DNA of 43,490 nt from an uncultured Lachnospiraceae bacterium (GCA_902801585.1 CADCIU010000021.1:1-43490), one strand, 5' to 3'. Positions 24,262 to 33,841 are shown, counted from the first letter of the stretch. The notes: a model not told the origin generated them from the letters alone. Numbers and translations are program-made.

Positions 24262-25650
24262 TTACGAGACCAGATCAGCGCCCACTTCATTGATGTTTCC
24301 GGCTCCCATAGTTATCACCAAATCACCGGATTGGCAATTTTTCAGTATATAATTTTCGATTTCTTCGAAAGTATCGAAAGTCAGGCACGGGTGGCCGAGC
24401 GCTTCAATTTCTGCCGCCAGTGTGTGCTCGCTGATCCCGAGGTTGTCTGTCTCCCTGGCCGGGTATATTTTGGCGAGGATCACATGGTCCGCAAGGGTGA
24501 GGGCTTTGGCAAATTCCTTCATCAACGCCTTTGTCCTCGTATATGTGTGCGACTGGAAGATGCAGTAGAGCTCCCGGTGGGGATAATTGGCAGCCGTGCG
24601 CAGTGTCGCCTCGATCTCCGTGGGATGATGCGCGTAATCATCAATGACCGTGAACCCGTTCCTGGTGCCCAGAAGCTGGAAACGGCGCTCGGTTCCGACA
24701 TACTTGTGCAGGGCGGATGCCGTGTGTTCGCGGGCGATCCCGAGCCGGTCCGCCGCAGCGGCAGCCGCTATGGAATTATAGACATTGTGCTCTCCGGAAA
24801 CGCTCAGGGAGATCTCCTGCCTGAGGACGGAGCCGTCGGCATTTCGGGAACACAGCGTATAGGAGGGATGCGCAAAACGGTCGTATGTGATGTCTTCCGG
24901 CCAGTAATCCGCCGATTCATCGGGACCGTAAAGGATGACATCGCAGTTCAGGCCTCCGGAGATCTCCTCGTAATCGGGAATCTGTGTGTTGATGATCAGA
25001 GCGCCGTCTTCGGGAATCCGCTCCGCAAATTTTCTGAAGGACCTGCGGATATCTTCCAGGTCCTTGAAGAAGTCGAGGTGATCCGCGTCAATGTCCAGGA
25101 TAATGCCGATGCCGGGGAACATATCCAGAAAGCTGTTCGTGTACTCGCATGCCTCTGCGGCGAAATAACTGCTCCGACCGATGCGGACATTCCCGCCGAT
25201 GCTGTCCAGTATCCCTCCGATCGAGAGTGTCGGATCCGTGCCGGCTTCGACCATGATCTCGGAGATCATGGAAGTGGTCGTCGTCTTTCCGTGCGTCCCG
25301 CTGACGGCAACGGGGTCTTTATACCCCTGCATGATCTGGCCCAGGAGCACGGATCTTGTCATATGCGCGATCCCGAGTTCATTCACGGCGATGTATTCCG
25401 GATTGTCGGGGCGGATGGCAGCGGTAAAGACGACCAGATCAATATCGGGCGTTATATTCTCGCGGCGCTGGCCGATGATGACCCTGATGCCGTCCTTTTC
25501 CAGGTCTTTGGTGATCGCGGATTCGCTTCGGTCAGAGCCGGAGACTTCAAATCCTCTGCTTTTCAGGATTTTGGCAAGGCCGCTCATGGAGATGCCGCCG
25601 ATTCCCGAGAAATAAACGTGAACAGGTTTATGAAAGTCGATCTGATACAT
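24262..25650 (-). CDS. murC: UDP-N-acetylmuramate--L-alanine ligase
   Basis: MurC adds the first amino acid to UDP-MurNAc in peptidoglycan synthesis, in the cytoplasm. The 462-residue product has the N-terminal FSGIGGISMSGLA nucleotide-binding motif (14-26), the ATP P-loop GTHGKT at 118-123, and the central DADHLDFF. The C-terminal Mur-ligase domain has DDYAHHPTEI. The start at 25650 is set by GGAGG 5 nt upstream; a longer reading frame to 25743 overlaps the promoter. It is a single gene with its own promoter, and no terminator was seen before the DnaA boxes. Confidence 0.96.
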   Translation of the reverse strand: MYQIDFHKPVHVYFSGIGGISMSGLAKILKSRGFEVSGSDRSESAITKDLEKDGIRVIIGQRRENITPDIDLVVFTAAIRPDNPEYIAVNELGIAHMTRSVLLGQIMQGYKDPVAVSGTHGKTTTTSMISEIMVEAGTDPTLSIGGILDSIGGNVRIGRSSYFAAEACEYTNSFLDMFPGIGIILDIDADHLDFFKDLEDIRRSFRKFAERIPEDGALIINTQIPDYEEISGGLNCDVILYGPDESADYWPEDITYDRFAHPSYTLCSRNADGSVLRQEISLSVSGEHNVYNSIAAAAAADRLGIAREHTASALHKYVGTERRFQLLGTRNGFTVIDDYAHHPTEIEATLRTAANYPHRELYCIFQSHTYTRTKALMKEFAKALTLADHVILAKIYPARETDNLGISEHTLAAEIEALGHPCLTFDTFEEIENYILKNCQSGDLVITMGAGNINEVGADLVS

Positions 25651-25714
25651 ATATCCTCCGCATACAGATAAATTTTTAAATGTTTTCTCAGGCAGCAAGC
25701 CTGTTGACGTTCGT

Positions 25715-25743
25715 ATCATACAATAAGAAATCAGACAAGTCAA
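25715..25743 (-). promoter_or_regulatory. Sigma-A promoter of murC
   Basis: On the minus strand, TTGACT (25738-25743), a 17-nt spacer and TATGAT (25715-25720) make a strong promoter. CAGACA/TGTCTG arms (25732-25754) straddle the -35 box and could be an operator. Confidence 0.8.
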
Positions 25744-25838
25744 AGATATGTCTGACTGGACACAAAATTCTTCGTATTTTCAGCGAATTAAACGCAAAAA
25801 CGAGCAAAGTGAAACATTTTAATGAATGGAATGTGCGG

Positions 25839-25867
25839 TTTCATTTCTGTAGTCGGTGTGATATAAT
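25839..25867 (+). promoter_or_regulatory. Promoter of glgC-glgD-spoVG
   Basis: A consensus TATAAT (25862-25867) is preceded by TGA, giving an extended -10. The -35 (TTTCAT, 25839-25844, 17-nt spacer) is weak. It lies about 65 nt before the glgC start and diverges from murC. Confidence 0.65.
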
Positions 25868-25931
25868 ATGCTTGCAATATTGTATGTTATTGAGTATATT
25901 ATTTTGCGAAATTCATACCAGAGGTGGCAAC

Positions 25932-27209
25932 ATGATAGTCAAAAAAGAGATGATTGCTATGCTGTTGGCAGGCGGCCAGGGAAGCAGACTCGGAATTCTT
26001 ACATCAAACATGGCAAAACCGGCGGTATCCTTCGGCGGAAAATACAGGATCATTGATTTTCCGCTGAGCAACTGTATTAATTCAGGGGTGGATACGGTCG
26101 GCGTTCTGACGCAGTATATGCCGCTTCGACTGAATGCGCACGTCGGAATCGGGATCCCGTGGGATCTTGATAAGAATGTGGGAGGCGTTTCCGTTCTCTC
26201 TCCGTATGAGCAGATGCAGCATACGGAGTGGTATACGGGGACTGCAAACGCAATCTATCAGAATCTCGCCTATATGGAGAGCTTCAATCCGGATTATGTG
26301 CTGATTCTTTCGGGAGACCATATCTACAAGATGGATTATGAGTCCATGCTGGATTTCCACAAGGAAAACAAGGCGGATGTCACCATCGCTGTCATGCCCG
26401 TCCCTATGGAGGAGGCAAGCCGTTTCGGAATCATGATCACCGACGAAGACAACAGGATCGTGGACTTTGAGGAGAAACCTGAGCATCCCCGCAGCAATCT
26501 GGCTTCCATGGGTATTTATATATTCAACTGGAAGACGCTCAAGGATGCGCTGGTCACCAACAAAGAACAGCCCGGTCTTGACTTCGGCAAACACATTATC
26601 CCTTACTGCCGTGACAATGGATCTCCTCTCTATGCGTACGAATTCAACGGATACTGGAAGGATGTCGGGACCCTGACCTCCTATTGGGAAGCCAATATGG
26701 AGCTCATCGACATTGTTCCGGAATTCAATTTGTACGAAGAGTACTGGAAGATCTACACGAAAAGCACATCCAATGTGCCGCAGTATTTCGGACCGGAGAG
26801 TGCTGCTGAACGGACGATCATTGGTGAAGGAACAGAGGTTTACGGCAGGGTTTACAATTCTGTCATCGGCTGTGATGTGACCATAGAAAAAGGCGCGGAA
26901 GTAAGGAATTCGATCCTTATGAACGGAACTCGTGTCGGCGCCGGCAGCAGGCTCTATAAAGTCATTGCTGCGGAAAATGTCACGATCGGAGACGGAGCTG
27001 TCCTTGGCGAAGGCTACGAACATCCCAATGACACCAGACCTGATATTTACAGAGACGGTATCGTTACACTGGGAGAAGGAACGATAATTCCCGCAGGAGT
27101 AACCATCGGAAAGAACGTGATGATTTCCGGTGCGACGACTCCGGAGGATTATCCCGGCAGCAGGCTTGAGAGCGGAAAAACTCTGGTGAAAGAAGGTGAC
27201 GTCAAATGA
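25932..27209 (+). CDS. glgC: Glucose-1-phosphate adenylyltransferase, catalytic subunit
   Basis: GlgC makes ADP-glucose from glucose 1-phosphate and ATP, the committed step of glycogen synthesis. The 425-residue protein has the N-terminal nucleotidyltransferase motif [11 protein letters not shown], then [30 protein letters not shown] and FEEKPEHP follow. A left-handed beta-helix with hexapeptide-like repeats forms the C-terminus. AGAGGTGG precedes the ATG; the longer in-frame reading from 25680 contains the promoter. It overlaps glgD by 4 nt. Confidence 0.96.
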   Translation: MIVKKEMIAMLLAGGQGSRLGILTSNMAKPAVSFGGKYRIIDFPLSNCINSGVDTVGVLTQYMPLRLNAHVGIGIPWDLDKNVGGVSVLSPYEQMQHTEWYTGTANAIYQNLAYMESFNPDYVLILSGDHIYKMDYESMLDFHKENKADVTIAVMPVPMEEASRFGIMITDEDNRIVDFEEKPEHPRSNLASMGIYIFNWKTLKDALVTNKEQPGLDFGKHIIPYCRDNGSPLYAYEFNGYWKDVGTLTSYWEANMELIDIVPEFNLYEEYWKIYTKSTSNVPQYFGPESAAERTIIGEGTEVYGRVYNSVIGCDVTIEKGAEVRNSILMNGTRVGAGSRLYKVIAAENVTIGDGAVLGEGYEHPNDTRPDIYRDGIVTLGEGTIIPAGVTIGKNVMISGATTPEDYPGSRLESGKTLVKEGDVK

Positions 27210-28324
27210 GGGCAGTGGGAGTTATCTTAGCCGGCGGAAACAGCAGACGAATGAAGGAATTATCCAAAAAGAGGGCAGTATGTGCAATGCCTGTAGCGGG
27301 AAGCTATCGCAGCATTGACTTTGCACTCAGCAACATGGAGCATTCCCGTATTCAGAAAGTCGCTGTACTGACGCAGTATAATTCCAGAAGTCTGAACGAA
27401 CATCTGGCTTCGTCCAAATGGTGGGATTTCGGACGCAAACAGGGAGGATTGTTCCTCTTTACGCCTTCCTTTGCGGACGCCAGCAGTCAGTGGTACCGTG
27501 GGACAGCTGACGCGATTGCGCAGAATATCGGATTCCTCAAGACATCGCACGAACCTTATGTGGTGATCGCATCCGGGGACTGTGTCTACAAGATGGATTA
27601 CAACGATGTGCTCGAATACCATGTCGATAAGAGGGCGGATATTACTGTCGTAGTCAAAGATATGCCGGAAAACTTTAATGTGGAACGGTATGGTACTGTG
27701 CAGATGGATGCGGACGGAAGGATCCAGGAATTTGTGGAGAAACCCGTTGTAGCGCAATACAGAACAATTTCATGCGGGATCTATGTGATCAGAAGGAGAC
27801 TCCTGATCGAGCTTTTAGAGAGAAGCATGGAAGAGAGCCGGTATGATCTGGTTCAGGACATCCTCATTCGCTACAGAGGCCTGAAGAGAATCTACGGTTA
27901 TAAACTGCACAACTATTGGAGCAATATTGCAACTGTTGAAGATTATTACAAGACAAATATGGATTTTCTGAATCCGGAGATCAGGGACTATTTCTTCAAA
28001 CAGTTCCCCGAAGTTCATTCGAAAGTCGCAGACCTTCCCCCGGCAAAATATAATGTCGGCGTCAGGATCAGAAACAGCTTGCTGTCAAGCGGCTGTATAG
28101 TGAACGGAGAGGTGGAAAATTCTGTGTTGTTCCAGCAGGTCTATGTTGGCAATAATTGTGTAATTAGGAATTCACTCATTTTGAATGATGTTTACATTGG
28201 AGACAACACTATAATTGAGAACTGCATCGTGGAGAGCGGCGACACCATTCAGGCAAATTCCTGTTACAAAGGTGAAAATGGTATAAGGATCGTAGTCGAA
28301 AAGGGCGAACGTTATACCATTTAG
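27206..28324 (+). CDS. glgD: GlgD, regulatory partner of GlgC
   Basis: GlgD is the Firmicute paralogue that forms a mixed oligomer with GlgC and raises its activity. The 372-residue protein keeps the fold but has an altered nucleotide-binding loop, [18 protein letters not shown] in place of [10 protein letters not shown], in line with weak or absent catalysis. [17 protein letters not shown] and the C-terminal beta-helix are present. Its ATG overlaps the glgC stop (ATGA), so translation is coupled and the two chains are made in similar amounts. Confidence 0.93.
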   Translation: MRAVGVILAGGNSRRMKELSKKRAVCAMPVAGSYRSIDFALSNMEHSRIQKVAVLTQYNSRSLNEHLASSKWWDFGRKQGGLFLFTPSFADASSQWYRGTADAIAQNIGFLKTSHEPYVVIASGDCVYKMDYNDVLEYHVDKRADITVVVKDMPENFNVERYGTVQMDADGRIQEFVEKPVVAQYRTISCGIYVIRRRLLIELLERSMEESRYDLVQDILIRYRGLKRIYGYKLHNYWSNIATVEDYYKTNMDFLNPEIRDYFFKQFPEVHSKVADLPPAKYNVGVRIRNSLLSSGCIVNGEVENSVLFQQVYVGNNCVIRNSLILNDVYIGDNTIIENCIVESGDTIQANSCYKGENGIRIVVEKGERYTI

Positions 28325-28338
28325 AAATGGAGAACGCT

Positions 28339-28629
28339 ATGCAGGTGACGGATGTTAGAGTTAGAAGAATTGCCAAAGAAGGCAAGATGAAGGCAGTCGT
28401 CTCTATTACTATCGATCAGGTTTTCGTTGTACACGATATCAAAGTCATCGAAGGTGAAAAAGGGCTTTTCATTGCGATGCCGAGCAAGAAATCGGCAGAT
28501 GGAGAGTACAGAGACATAGCCCATCCCATCAATACGGAAACCAGAGCAATGCTTGAGAGCATTATTTTGGACGAGTATGAAAGAAGTGCATTGCAGGAGG
28601 ATAACTCATCTACAGGTACGACAGCATAG
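28339..28629 (+). CDS. spoVG: Septation/RNA-binding regulator SpoVG
   Basis: SpoVG is a small nucleic-acid-binding regulator linked to septation, sporulation and gene regulation. The product starts [19 protein letters not shown] and carries the typical [19 protein letters not shown] motif; 96 residues is the usual size. The ATG at 28339 has GGAG 6 nt upstream; an ATG at 28327 has no site. It lies only 14 nt after glgD and shares its transcript, an unusual neighbour for glycogen genes. Confidence 0.93.
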   Translation: MQVTDVRVRRIAKEGKMKAVVSITIDQVFVVHDIKVIEGEKGLFIAMPSKKSADGEYRDIAHPINTETRAMLESIILDEYERSALQEDNSSTGTTA

Positions 28630-28670
28630 CATAAGCACGAAACATAATAGTTGAATATAGTTTATGAGAT

Positions 28671-28710
28671 ATCGCCGCATACCTGAGCAATGGGTGTGCG
28701 GCGATGTTTT
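28671..28710 (+). terminator. Terminator of glgC-glgD-spoVG
   Basis: ATCGCCGCA (28671-28679) pairs perfectly with TGCGGCGAT (28697-28705), followed by GTTTT. It starts about 40 nt after the spoVG stop. Confidence 0.75.
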
Positions 28711-28719
28711 CCGAATCAG

Positions 28720-28770
28720 AAAAGGCATACGAAACAAAAAGGCATACGAAACAAAAAGGCATACGAAACA
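28720..28770 (+). repeat. Three perfect 17-bp tandem repeats before pth
   Basis: The unit AAAAGGCATACGAAACA occurs three times without change, ending about 30 nt before the pth start. It has no ribosome site and no visible coding role. Confidence 0.9.
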
Positions 28771-28801
28771 AATAAAGGCAGACAAATCAGAAAGGACCGG
28801 G

Positions 28802-29617
28802 ATGGACTCTTATTATATTATTGCAGGACTGGGAAATCCGGGGCGCCAATACGACGGCTCCAGGCATAACGCGGGATTTAATGTGATCGATGAACTGGCG
28901 GACCGCTTCAGGATCGACAGGCCTGTCCGCTTTGGGAAATCTCTCATCGGCAAGGGCATCATCGGCGGTCAGAAAGTGATCCTTATGAAGCCCCTCACAT
29001 ATATGAACCTCAGCGGGGAGGCAGTCAGGGAAGTCTGCAGCTACTACAAGGTGGACCACCGGGATCACCTGATCGTCATTTCAGACGACATCGATCTTCC
29101 CGTCGGCCATCTGCGGATCAGGAAAAAGGGCAGTGCAGGCGGCCATAACGGATTAAAGAACATCATTCTGCATCTGGGAGACGACGAGTTCACGCGGATC
29201 AGACTGGGTGTGGGAGGAAAACCCGATCCCCGGGCAGATTTGGCAAATCATGTGCTGGGGCATTTCGACACCAAGGAACGCGAGGTCATGGAGGAGGCAT
29301 GTGCTAAAGCAGCAGACGCCGTTGTCTGCATGATCGAACAGGGACCGGACAAGGCGATGAACCTGTATAATACCAAAAAACAGAAGAAACCCAGGAAAGC
29401 GAAAATTGCCGAAGAAACGAAGCCTGACGAAGTAACAAAGCCTGACGAAGTAACAAAGCCGGTCGAAGAAACGACTCCGGCCGAAGGAACAGCACAGGTC
29501 AAAGAAGCGGGACCGGTCGTTACTTGTACGGCCGGGGAGGCCGGGACGGAAACAACATCGCAGGAAAAAGGAGAAGACAGGCATGTCCACTCTGACAGCC
29601 CCCTTGAAGGAATCTGA
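28802..29617 (+). CDS. pth: Peptidyl-tRNA hydrolase with C-terminal extension
   Basis: Pth releases tRNAs from stalled peptidyl-tRNA. The 271-residue product has the standard fold in residues 1-190: IAGLGNPGRQYDGSRHNAGFN with the catalytic histidine, LMKPLTYMNLSG and RIRKKGSAGGHNGLKN. Usual length is about 190, so about 80 residues are extra. The tail is Lys/Glu/Pro/Thr-rich and built from four 18-bp units (29411-29482), then continues into the start of mfd. AAAGG precedes the ATG at 28802. The tail looks disordered and probably is not needed for activity. Confidence 0.93.
   Translation: MDSYYIIAGLGNPGRQYDGSRHNAGFNVIDELADRFRIDRPVRFGKSLIGKGIIGGQKVILMKPLTYMNLSGEAVREVCSYYKVDHRDHLIVISDDIDLPVGHLRIRKKGSAGGHNGLKNIILHLGDDEFTRIRLGVGGKPDPRADLANHVLGHFDTKEREVMEEACAKAADAVVCMIEQGPDKAMNLYNTKKQKKPRKAKIAEETKPDEVTKPDEVTKPVEETTPAEGTAQVKEAGPVVTCTAGEAGTETTSQEKGEDRHVHSDSPLEGI
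29411..29482 (+). repeat. 18-bp tandem repeats inside the pth tail
   Basis: Four consecutive 18-bp units encode EETKPD, EVTKPD, EVTKPV and EETTPA. Two of the units are near identical at the DNA level. The frame is kept because 18 is a multiple of three. Confidence 0.85.
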
Positions 29618-32600
29618 GAATTACAACAAAATCGTCGAGGCATTGCAGAAGAATCCGGTCAGTATTTTGACAGACGGATGCGCGGAGGCGCAAAAGCTCC
29701 ACCTGATCCATGCGCTTGCCAGGGAGGAATCGATCGCGGCGGGTGCGAGATTTCGCCTGATCGTGACATACAGCGACCAGAAAGCGCGGGAGATCCAGGA
29801 GGATTTCCGCTTCTATGACCGCAACACCGTGCTCTTTCCGGCCAAGGACCTGATCTTCTATCAGGCGGACCTCCGCGGAAGAGAACTGGACACAGAGAGG
29901 ATTCGGTGCCTTCGCAGGATCATGGAGGGGAGACCCGCGACCGTAGTCACTACTTTTGCCGCATTGATGACGCCGCAGGTGCCGCTGAGCGTTTTGCAAA
30001 AAAGTGTCATCACTGTGGAAAAGAGGAGCGAACTCTTTCTGACAGAGACGGCGAAGCAGCTTGTCGCGCTCGGCTATGAGAAGCAGTATCAAGTGGAGAA
30101 GCCGGGGCAGTTCGCGATCCGCGGGGATATCCTGGATATCTTCGAGCTGACGGAAGAGAACCCCTACAGGATCGAACTGTGGGGTGACGAAGTGGAGTCG
30201 ATCCGGGCTTTTGACGTCCTGAGCCAGAGATCGCTGGCCCAGCTGGAATCCGTGCGTATTTATCCCGCTACAGAGATGATCCTGTCGGATGACCGGTTAA
30301 GAAACGGCTTCGAGCGGATGAAGAAGGAGGCGCAGGAGGTAGAAAAAAGTTATCGGGACCGGAATCTGACCCAGGAAGCACACAGGCTCAAGACGGCGGT
30401 GGCACAGATGGAGGAAGAGGCGTCCCAGTGGAGGCAGTTCGGAGCGCTGGAAAGTTATATTCACTATTTTTACCCGCTCACGGAGAACTTCCTGCATTTG
30501 TTTCCCAAGCGGGCGACGACGATCTTTATCGATGAGCCTTACAGGGTCCGCCAGCACGCGGGAGCTGTGGAGACGGAGTTCAGGGAGAGCATGACGAGCC
30601 GCGTACAGAAGGGTTATATTCTGCCGGGGCAGATGTCCCTGCTGTCGGGAAGCGAAGAAGTGACGGCTCAGATGCTGGGATTTCGGTGCGTAGGGCTGGC
30701 GGGACTGGCAAACGGCTGCGGATATATGGAACCGGAACTGACGGTCTCGATCGAGGCCAGAACGATGTCGCCCTTCAACAAGAGCTTCGATGCGCTGGAG
30801 AATGAACTTTCGTCATACAGAAAAAAAGGATACAGGACGATTCTGATCTCGCCGTCCAGGACGAGGGCCAAGAGGCTCGCGCAGGACCTGACCGGAGACG
30901 GGATCACGGCGTTTTACAGCGAAAACCCCGAAAGGAAGCTGCAGCCCGGTGAGATCATGACTTACTACGGGCAGATCAGACAGGGATTTGAGTATCCCTC
31001 CATCCGCTTTGCGGTTATCGCGGAATCCGATATATTCGGCGCGGAGAAGAAAAAGAAGGCCAAAAAGAAGAAGTATGAGGGAGAACAGATCCAGGCCTTC
31101 TCCGAGCTCAAGGTGGGCGACTACGTGGTGCACGAAGACCACGGCATCGGCATTTACCGCGGCGTGGAGAAGATCGAGGTCTATCACATCGCGAAGGACT
31201 ACATCAAGATCGAGTACGGCGGAGGCGGAACCCTGTATGTGCTGCCTACAGAGCTGTCAGCACTCCAGAAATACGCGTCTGCGGGATCGGCCAAGCCCAA
31301 GCTCAACAAACTGGGATCGCAGGAATGGAACGCTACCAAGCGCAAAGTCAAGAGCGCGGTCGATGAAGTGGCGGAGGATCTGGTGCAGCTCTATGCGGCG
31401 CGGCACGAGAAAAAGGGCTACCGGTTCGGACCCGATACCGTTTGGCAGAACGAATTCGAGGAAATGTTCCCCTTTGAGGAGACCGAGGACCAGCTCACAG
31501 CCATCGAAGAGACCAAGAAGGATATGGAGAGCGACCGCATTATGGACCGCCTGATCTGCGGAGATGTGGGCTACGGCAAAACAGAGATCGCCGTCAGGGC
31601 AGCCTTCAAAGCGGTCCAGGAGGGCAAACAGGTGGCAGTCCTGGTCCCCACGACCATCCTTGCCCAGCAGCACTACAATACGTTCTGCGAGAGAATGCAC
31701 CGATATCCGGTCAATATCGGCATGCTCTCGAGATTCAGGACGGCGGCAGAGCAGAAGCAGACGATCAAAGATGTCTCCAAAGGCACTTGCGATATTGTCA
31801 TCGGCACGCACAGACTCCTCTCCAAGGACATAAAATTTAAGGATCTGGGGCTCCTTGTCGTGGACGAAGAGCAGCGATTCGGCGTAACGCACAAAGAGAA
31901 GATCAAGAAGATGAAGGAGAACGTGGATGTCCTGACGCTCTCCGCTACGCCGATCCCGAGAACGCTGCACATGAGCCTTGTGGGGATCCGTGACATGACG
32001 GTCCTTGAGGAAGCGCCGGAAGGGCGCGTGCCGATCCAGACCTATGTCATGGAGTACGACGAGGAGATGGTCAGAGAGGCGATCATAAGAGAATTGTCTC
32101 GGAAGGGACAGGTCTACTACGTGCACAACCGCGTCAGCGATATCGATCAGGTGACAGCGCGCCTTCGGGAGATCGTCCCCGAGGCCAACGTCGTCTATGC
32201 CCACGGACAGATGCGGGAGACGGAGCTGGAGAAGATCATGTACGACTTTATTGACGGCGATGTCGATGTCCTGGTCTCCACGACGATCATCGAGACAGGG
32301 CTGGACATTTCGAATGTCAATACGATCATTATCCACGATTCGGACAAAATGGGCCTGTCACAGCTGTATCAGCTCCGCGGCCGTGTCGGCCGAAGCGGCC
32401 GCACCGCGTATGCCTTTTTGATGTACCGCAAGGATCGGATGCTCCGGGAAGTGGCGGAGAAGAGGCTTCGCGCCATCAAAGAGTACACGGACTTGGGAAG
32501 CGGATTTAAGATCGCCATGAGGGACCTGGAGATCCGCGGCGCCGGCAGTATCCTCGGCAGGGCGCAGCACGGCCACATGCAGGCGGTCGGATACGACCTG

Positions 32601-33143
32601 TACTGCAAGCTTCTCAATACGGCGGTCAAACAGGCCAAAGGCGAGCCTGTCCGGGAAGAACGGGCGGTCAAAGTCAACCTCAGTGCGGACGCATTCCTGC
32701 CCGAGGCTTATATCGTCAATGAAGAACAGAAACTGGAGATCTACAAAAAGATCGCGGCTATAGAGTCTACGGACGATTACGATGATGTCAAAGAAGAACT
32801 GATCGACCGCTTCGGCGAGATACCGGCGCCGGCAGCAAACCTTCTTCGCATCGCGCTGATCCGCTCCGTGGCAGCCAGGATCGGCATCACGGAGATCGCG
32901 GGAACACCCGGGACGATCCGCTTTTATCTGGACCCGACGGCCCCTGTGCGAGCGGAGAATATCCCGGCGCTCCTTCGCAATTACAGAAAGAGTCTCTCTT
33001 TCAGCGCCAAGGGTTTCAGTAACCGCGGACTCCCTGAGTTCATGTACCGCTACAAAGCGGTCGGCGTCACCGTTCGGGATGAAGAGATCCTCCTCACGGC
33101 AGTGGAAGAGCTTCTGGTGGCGATGGCCAGACATTTAACATGA
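29583..33143 (+). CDS. mfd: Transcription-repair coupling factor
   Basis: Mfd removes RNA polymerase stalled at DNA damage and recruits UvrA. The 1186-residue protein has the UvrB-like N-terminal module (about 1-330), the RNA polymerase interaction domain (about 490-560, KVGDYVVHEDHGIGIYRGV) and the RecG-like motor. Walker A GDVGYGKT is at 660-667 and DEEQ at 761-764. SATPIPRTLHMSL and QLRGRVGRSGR follow. The C-terminal TRCF domain starts after IRGAGSILGRAQHG. Its ATG lies inside the last 35 nt of pth and has AAGGAG upstream, so the two genes overlap and are coupled. Confidence 0.97.
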   Translation: MSTLTAPLKESENYNKIVEALQKNPVSILTDGCAEAQKLHLIHALAREESIAAGARFRLIVTYSDQKAREIQEDFRFYDRNTVLFPAKDLIFYQADLRGRELDTERIRCLRRIMEGRPATVVTTFAALMTPQVPLSVLQKSVITVEKRSELFLTETAKQLVALGYEKQYQVEKPGQFAIRGDILDIFELTEENPYRIELWGDEVESIRAFDVLSQRSLAQLESVRIYPATEMILSDDRLRNGFERMKKEAQEVEKSYRDRNLTQEAHRLKTAVAQMEEEASQWRQFGALESYIHYFYPLTENFLHLFPKRATTIFIDEPYRVRQHAGAVETEFRESMTSRVQKGYILPGQMSLLSGSEEVTAQMLGFRCVGLAGLANGCGYMEPELTVSIEARTMSPFNKSFDALENELSSYRKKGYRTILISPSRTRAKRLAQDLTGDGITAFYSENPERKLQPGEIMTYYGQIRQGFEYPSIRFAVIAESDIFGAEKKKKAKKKKYEGEQIQAFSELKVGDYVVHEDHGIGIYRGVEKIEVYHIAKDYIKIEYGGGGTLYVLPTELSALQKYASAGSAKPKLNKLGSQEWNATKRKVKSAVDEVAEDLVQLYAARHEKKGYRFGPDTVWQNEFEEMFPFEETEDQLTAIEETKKDMESDRIMDRLICGDVGYGKTEIAVRAAFKAVQEGKQVAVLVPTTILAQQHYNTFCERMHRYPVNIGMLSRFRTAAEQKQTIKDVSKGTCDIVIGTHRLLSKDIKFKDLGLLVVDEEQRFGVTHKEKIKKMKENVDVLTLSATPIPRTLHMSLVGIRDMTVLEEAPEGRVPIQTYVMEYDEEMVREAIIRELSRKGQVYYVHNRVSDIDQVTARLREIVPEANVVYAHGQMRETELEKIMYDFIDGDVDVLVSTTIIETGLDISNVNTIIIHDSDKMGLSQLYQLRGRVGRSGRTAYAFLMYRKDRMLREVAEKRLRAIKEYTDLGSGFKIAMRDLEIRGAGSILGRAQHGHMQAVGYDLYCKLLNTAVKQAKGEPVREERAVKVNLSADAFLPEAYIVNEEQKLEIYKKIAAIESTDDYDDVKEELIDRFGEIPAPAANLLRIALIRSVAARIGITEIAGTPGTIRFYLDPTAPVRAENIPALLRNYRKSLSFSAKGFSNRGLPEFMYRYKAVGVTVRDEEILLTAVEELLVAMARHLT

Positions 33144-33148
33144 GCGGA

Positions 33149-33250
33149 GGTGTCAAGGGGACGGTTCTTCGGTGTCACGGGGACGGTTCTTCTGACAACT
33201 TTTTTCCAAAAAGTTGTCAGAAGAACCGTCCCCGTGACACCCTTGGCACC
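33149..33250. repeat. REP-like element with perfect 34-bp hairpin
   Basis: A 22-bp unit containing GGGGACGGTTCTTC occurs twice in tandem (33149-33170, 33171-33192, one difference). The second copy opens a perfect 34-bp inverted repeat (33171-33204 with 33208-33241) around a 3-nt loop. Its arms contain GTGTCA, GGGGACGGTTCTTC and TTGTCAGAA-type sequence. A partial third inverted copy ends at 33250. Such GGGACGGTTC palindromes are, from general knowledge, dispersed in many Firmicute genomes and associated with Y1-type REP transposases. No transposase is present here. Confidence 0.8.
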
Positions 33251-33269
33251 CACAATTGAAATCTCCGGC

Positions 33270-33300
33270 AGCTCCCGAGCCTCAGGCCCGGGAGTTGTTT
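33270..33300 (+). terminator. Probable terminator of pth-mfd
   Basis: CTCCCGAGCC (33272-33281) pairs with GGCCCGGGAG (33285-33294) around TCA with one mismatch, followed by TTGTTT. The sequence resembles the terminator at 981-1017. Confidence 0.65.
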
Positions 33301-33326
33301 GCGTTGTGGGGGCGAGTTACCTTCCG

Positions 33327-33618
33327 GTTGGGCTCAGGAAGCTTTTTTATCACATACTGCATCCATGCCATTTACTCTATGCTCTCCAAAATAGTGAAAT
33401 TTCAGTTGAATTTCCACTGCGTTGGGCGGACTTGATTGCTTCTGAAAAATTTGCATCCATGAAAGAAACCCTCTTGTCTTCCACATGGATGCAAATCACT
33501 ACTGAAATAGCTTCCTGAACCAACCGGGAATTTTTCTAACAGGATTTTCGAGTCATTTCTTGCAAAATCTGAAAAGTCCTGGATGCATGCTACTTGAAAA
33601 CTAACATATCAGCCCAAC
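33327..33618. repeat. 292-bp repeat element, copy A
   Basis: The element starts GTTGGGCT and ends AGCCCAAC, an 8-bp perfect terminal inverted repeat. Nested inside are a longer stem (33324-33342 with 33510-33527), an 8-bp stem (33399-33406 with 33501-33508) and a perfect 13-bp stem, ATTTGCATCCATG and its complement (33449-33461 with 33484-33496). Copy B has exactly the same length. No ORF of note and no clear target duplication were seen. It is a MITE-like or structured-RNA element. Confidence 0.8.
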
Positions 33619-33682
33619 TTAAGCATAACAAAGCATGAACCTTTTCTTACTCGAAAGAAGATCTATTCTTTCCAATTTCTGG

Positions 33683-33794
33683 CAGCACCGGTCTGTGACA
33701 GTGTCAAGACGGTTCCGCTATTTATCCCTCCCGCCCCGAAGGGGCGTGAGCATAAATCGCTCCACCATCTTGACACTGTCACAGACCGATGCTG
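33683..33794. repeat. 27-bp hairpin with nested stems
   Basis: Arms 33683-33709 and 33768-33794 pair with one mismatch; the inner 21 bp are perfect. Inside are ATTTAT/ATAAAT and GCCCC/GGGGC. The arm contains GTGTCAAGACGGTTC, similar to the REP-like element at 33149, so it may be a relative of that family. Confidence 0.75.
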
Positions 33795-33806
33795 TATGGT
33801 GATCAA

Positions 33807-33841
33807 GGGGTGCAAGGGCACCCCGGCCCATGAGCCGGGCC
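33807..33841. repeat. Two adjacent GC-rich hairpins
   Basis: GGGGTGC/GCACCCC (33807-33824) and CCGGC/GCCGG (33823-33838) follow one another directly after the 27-bp hairpin. No T-tract is present. Confidence 0.6.
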
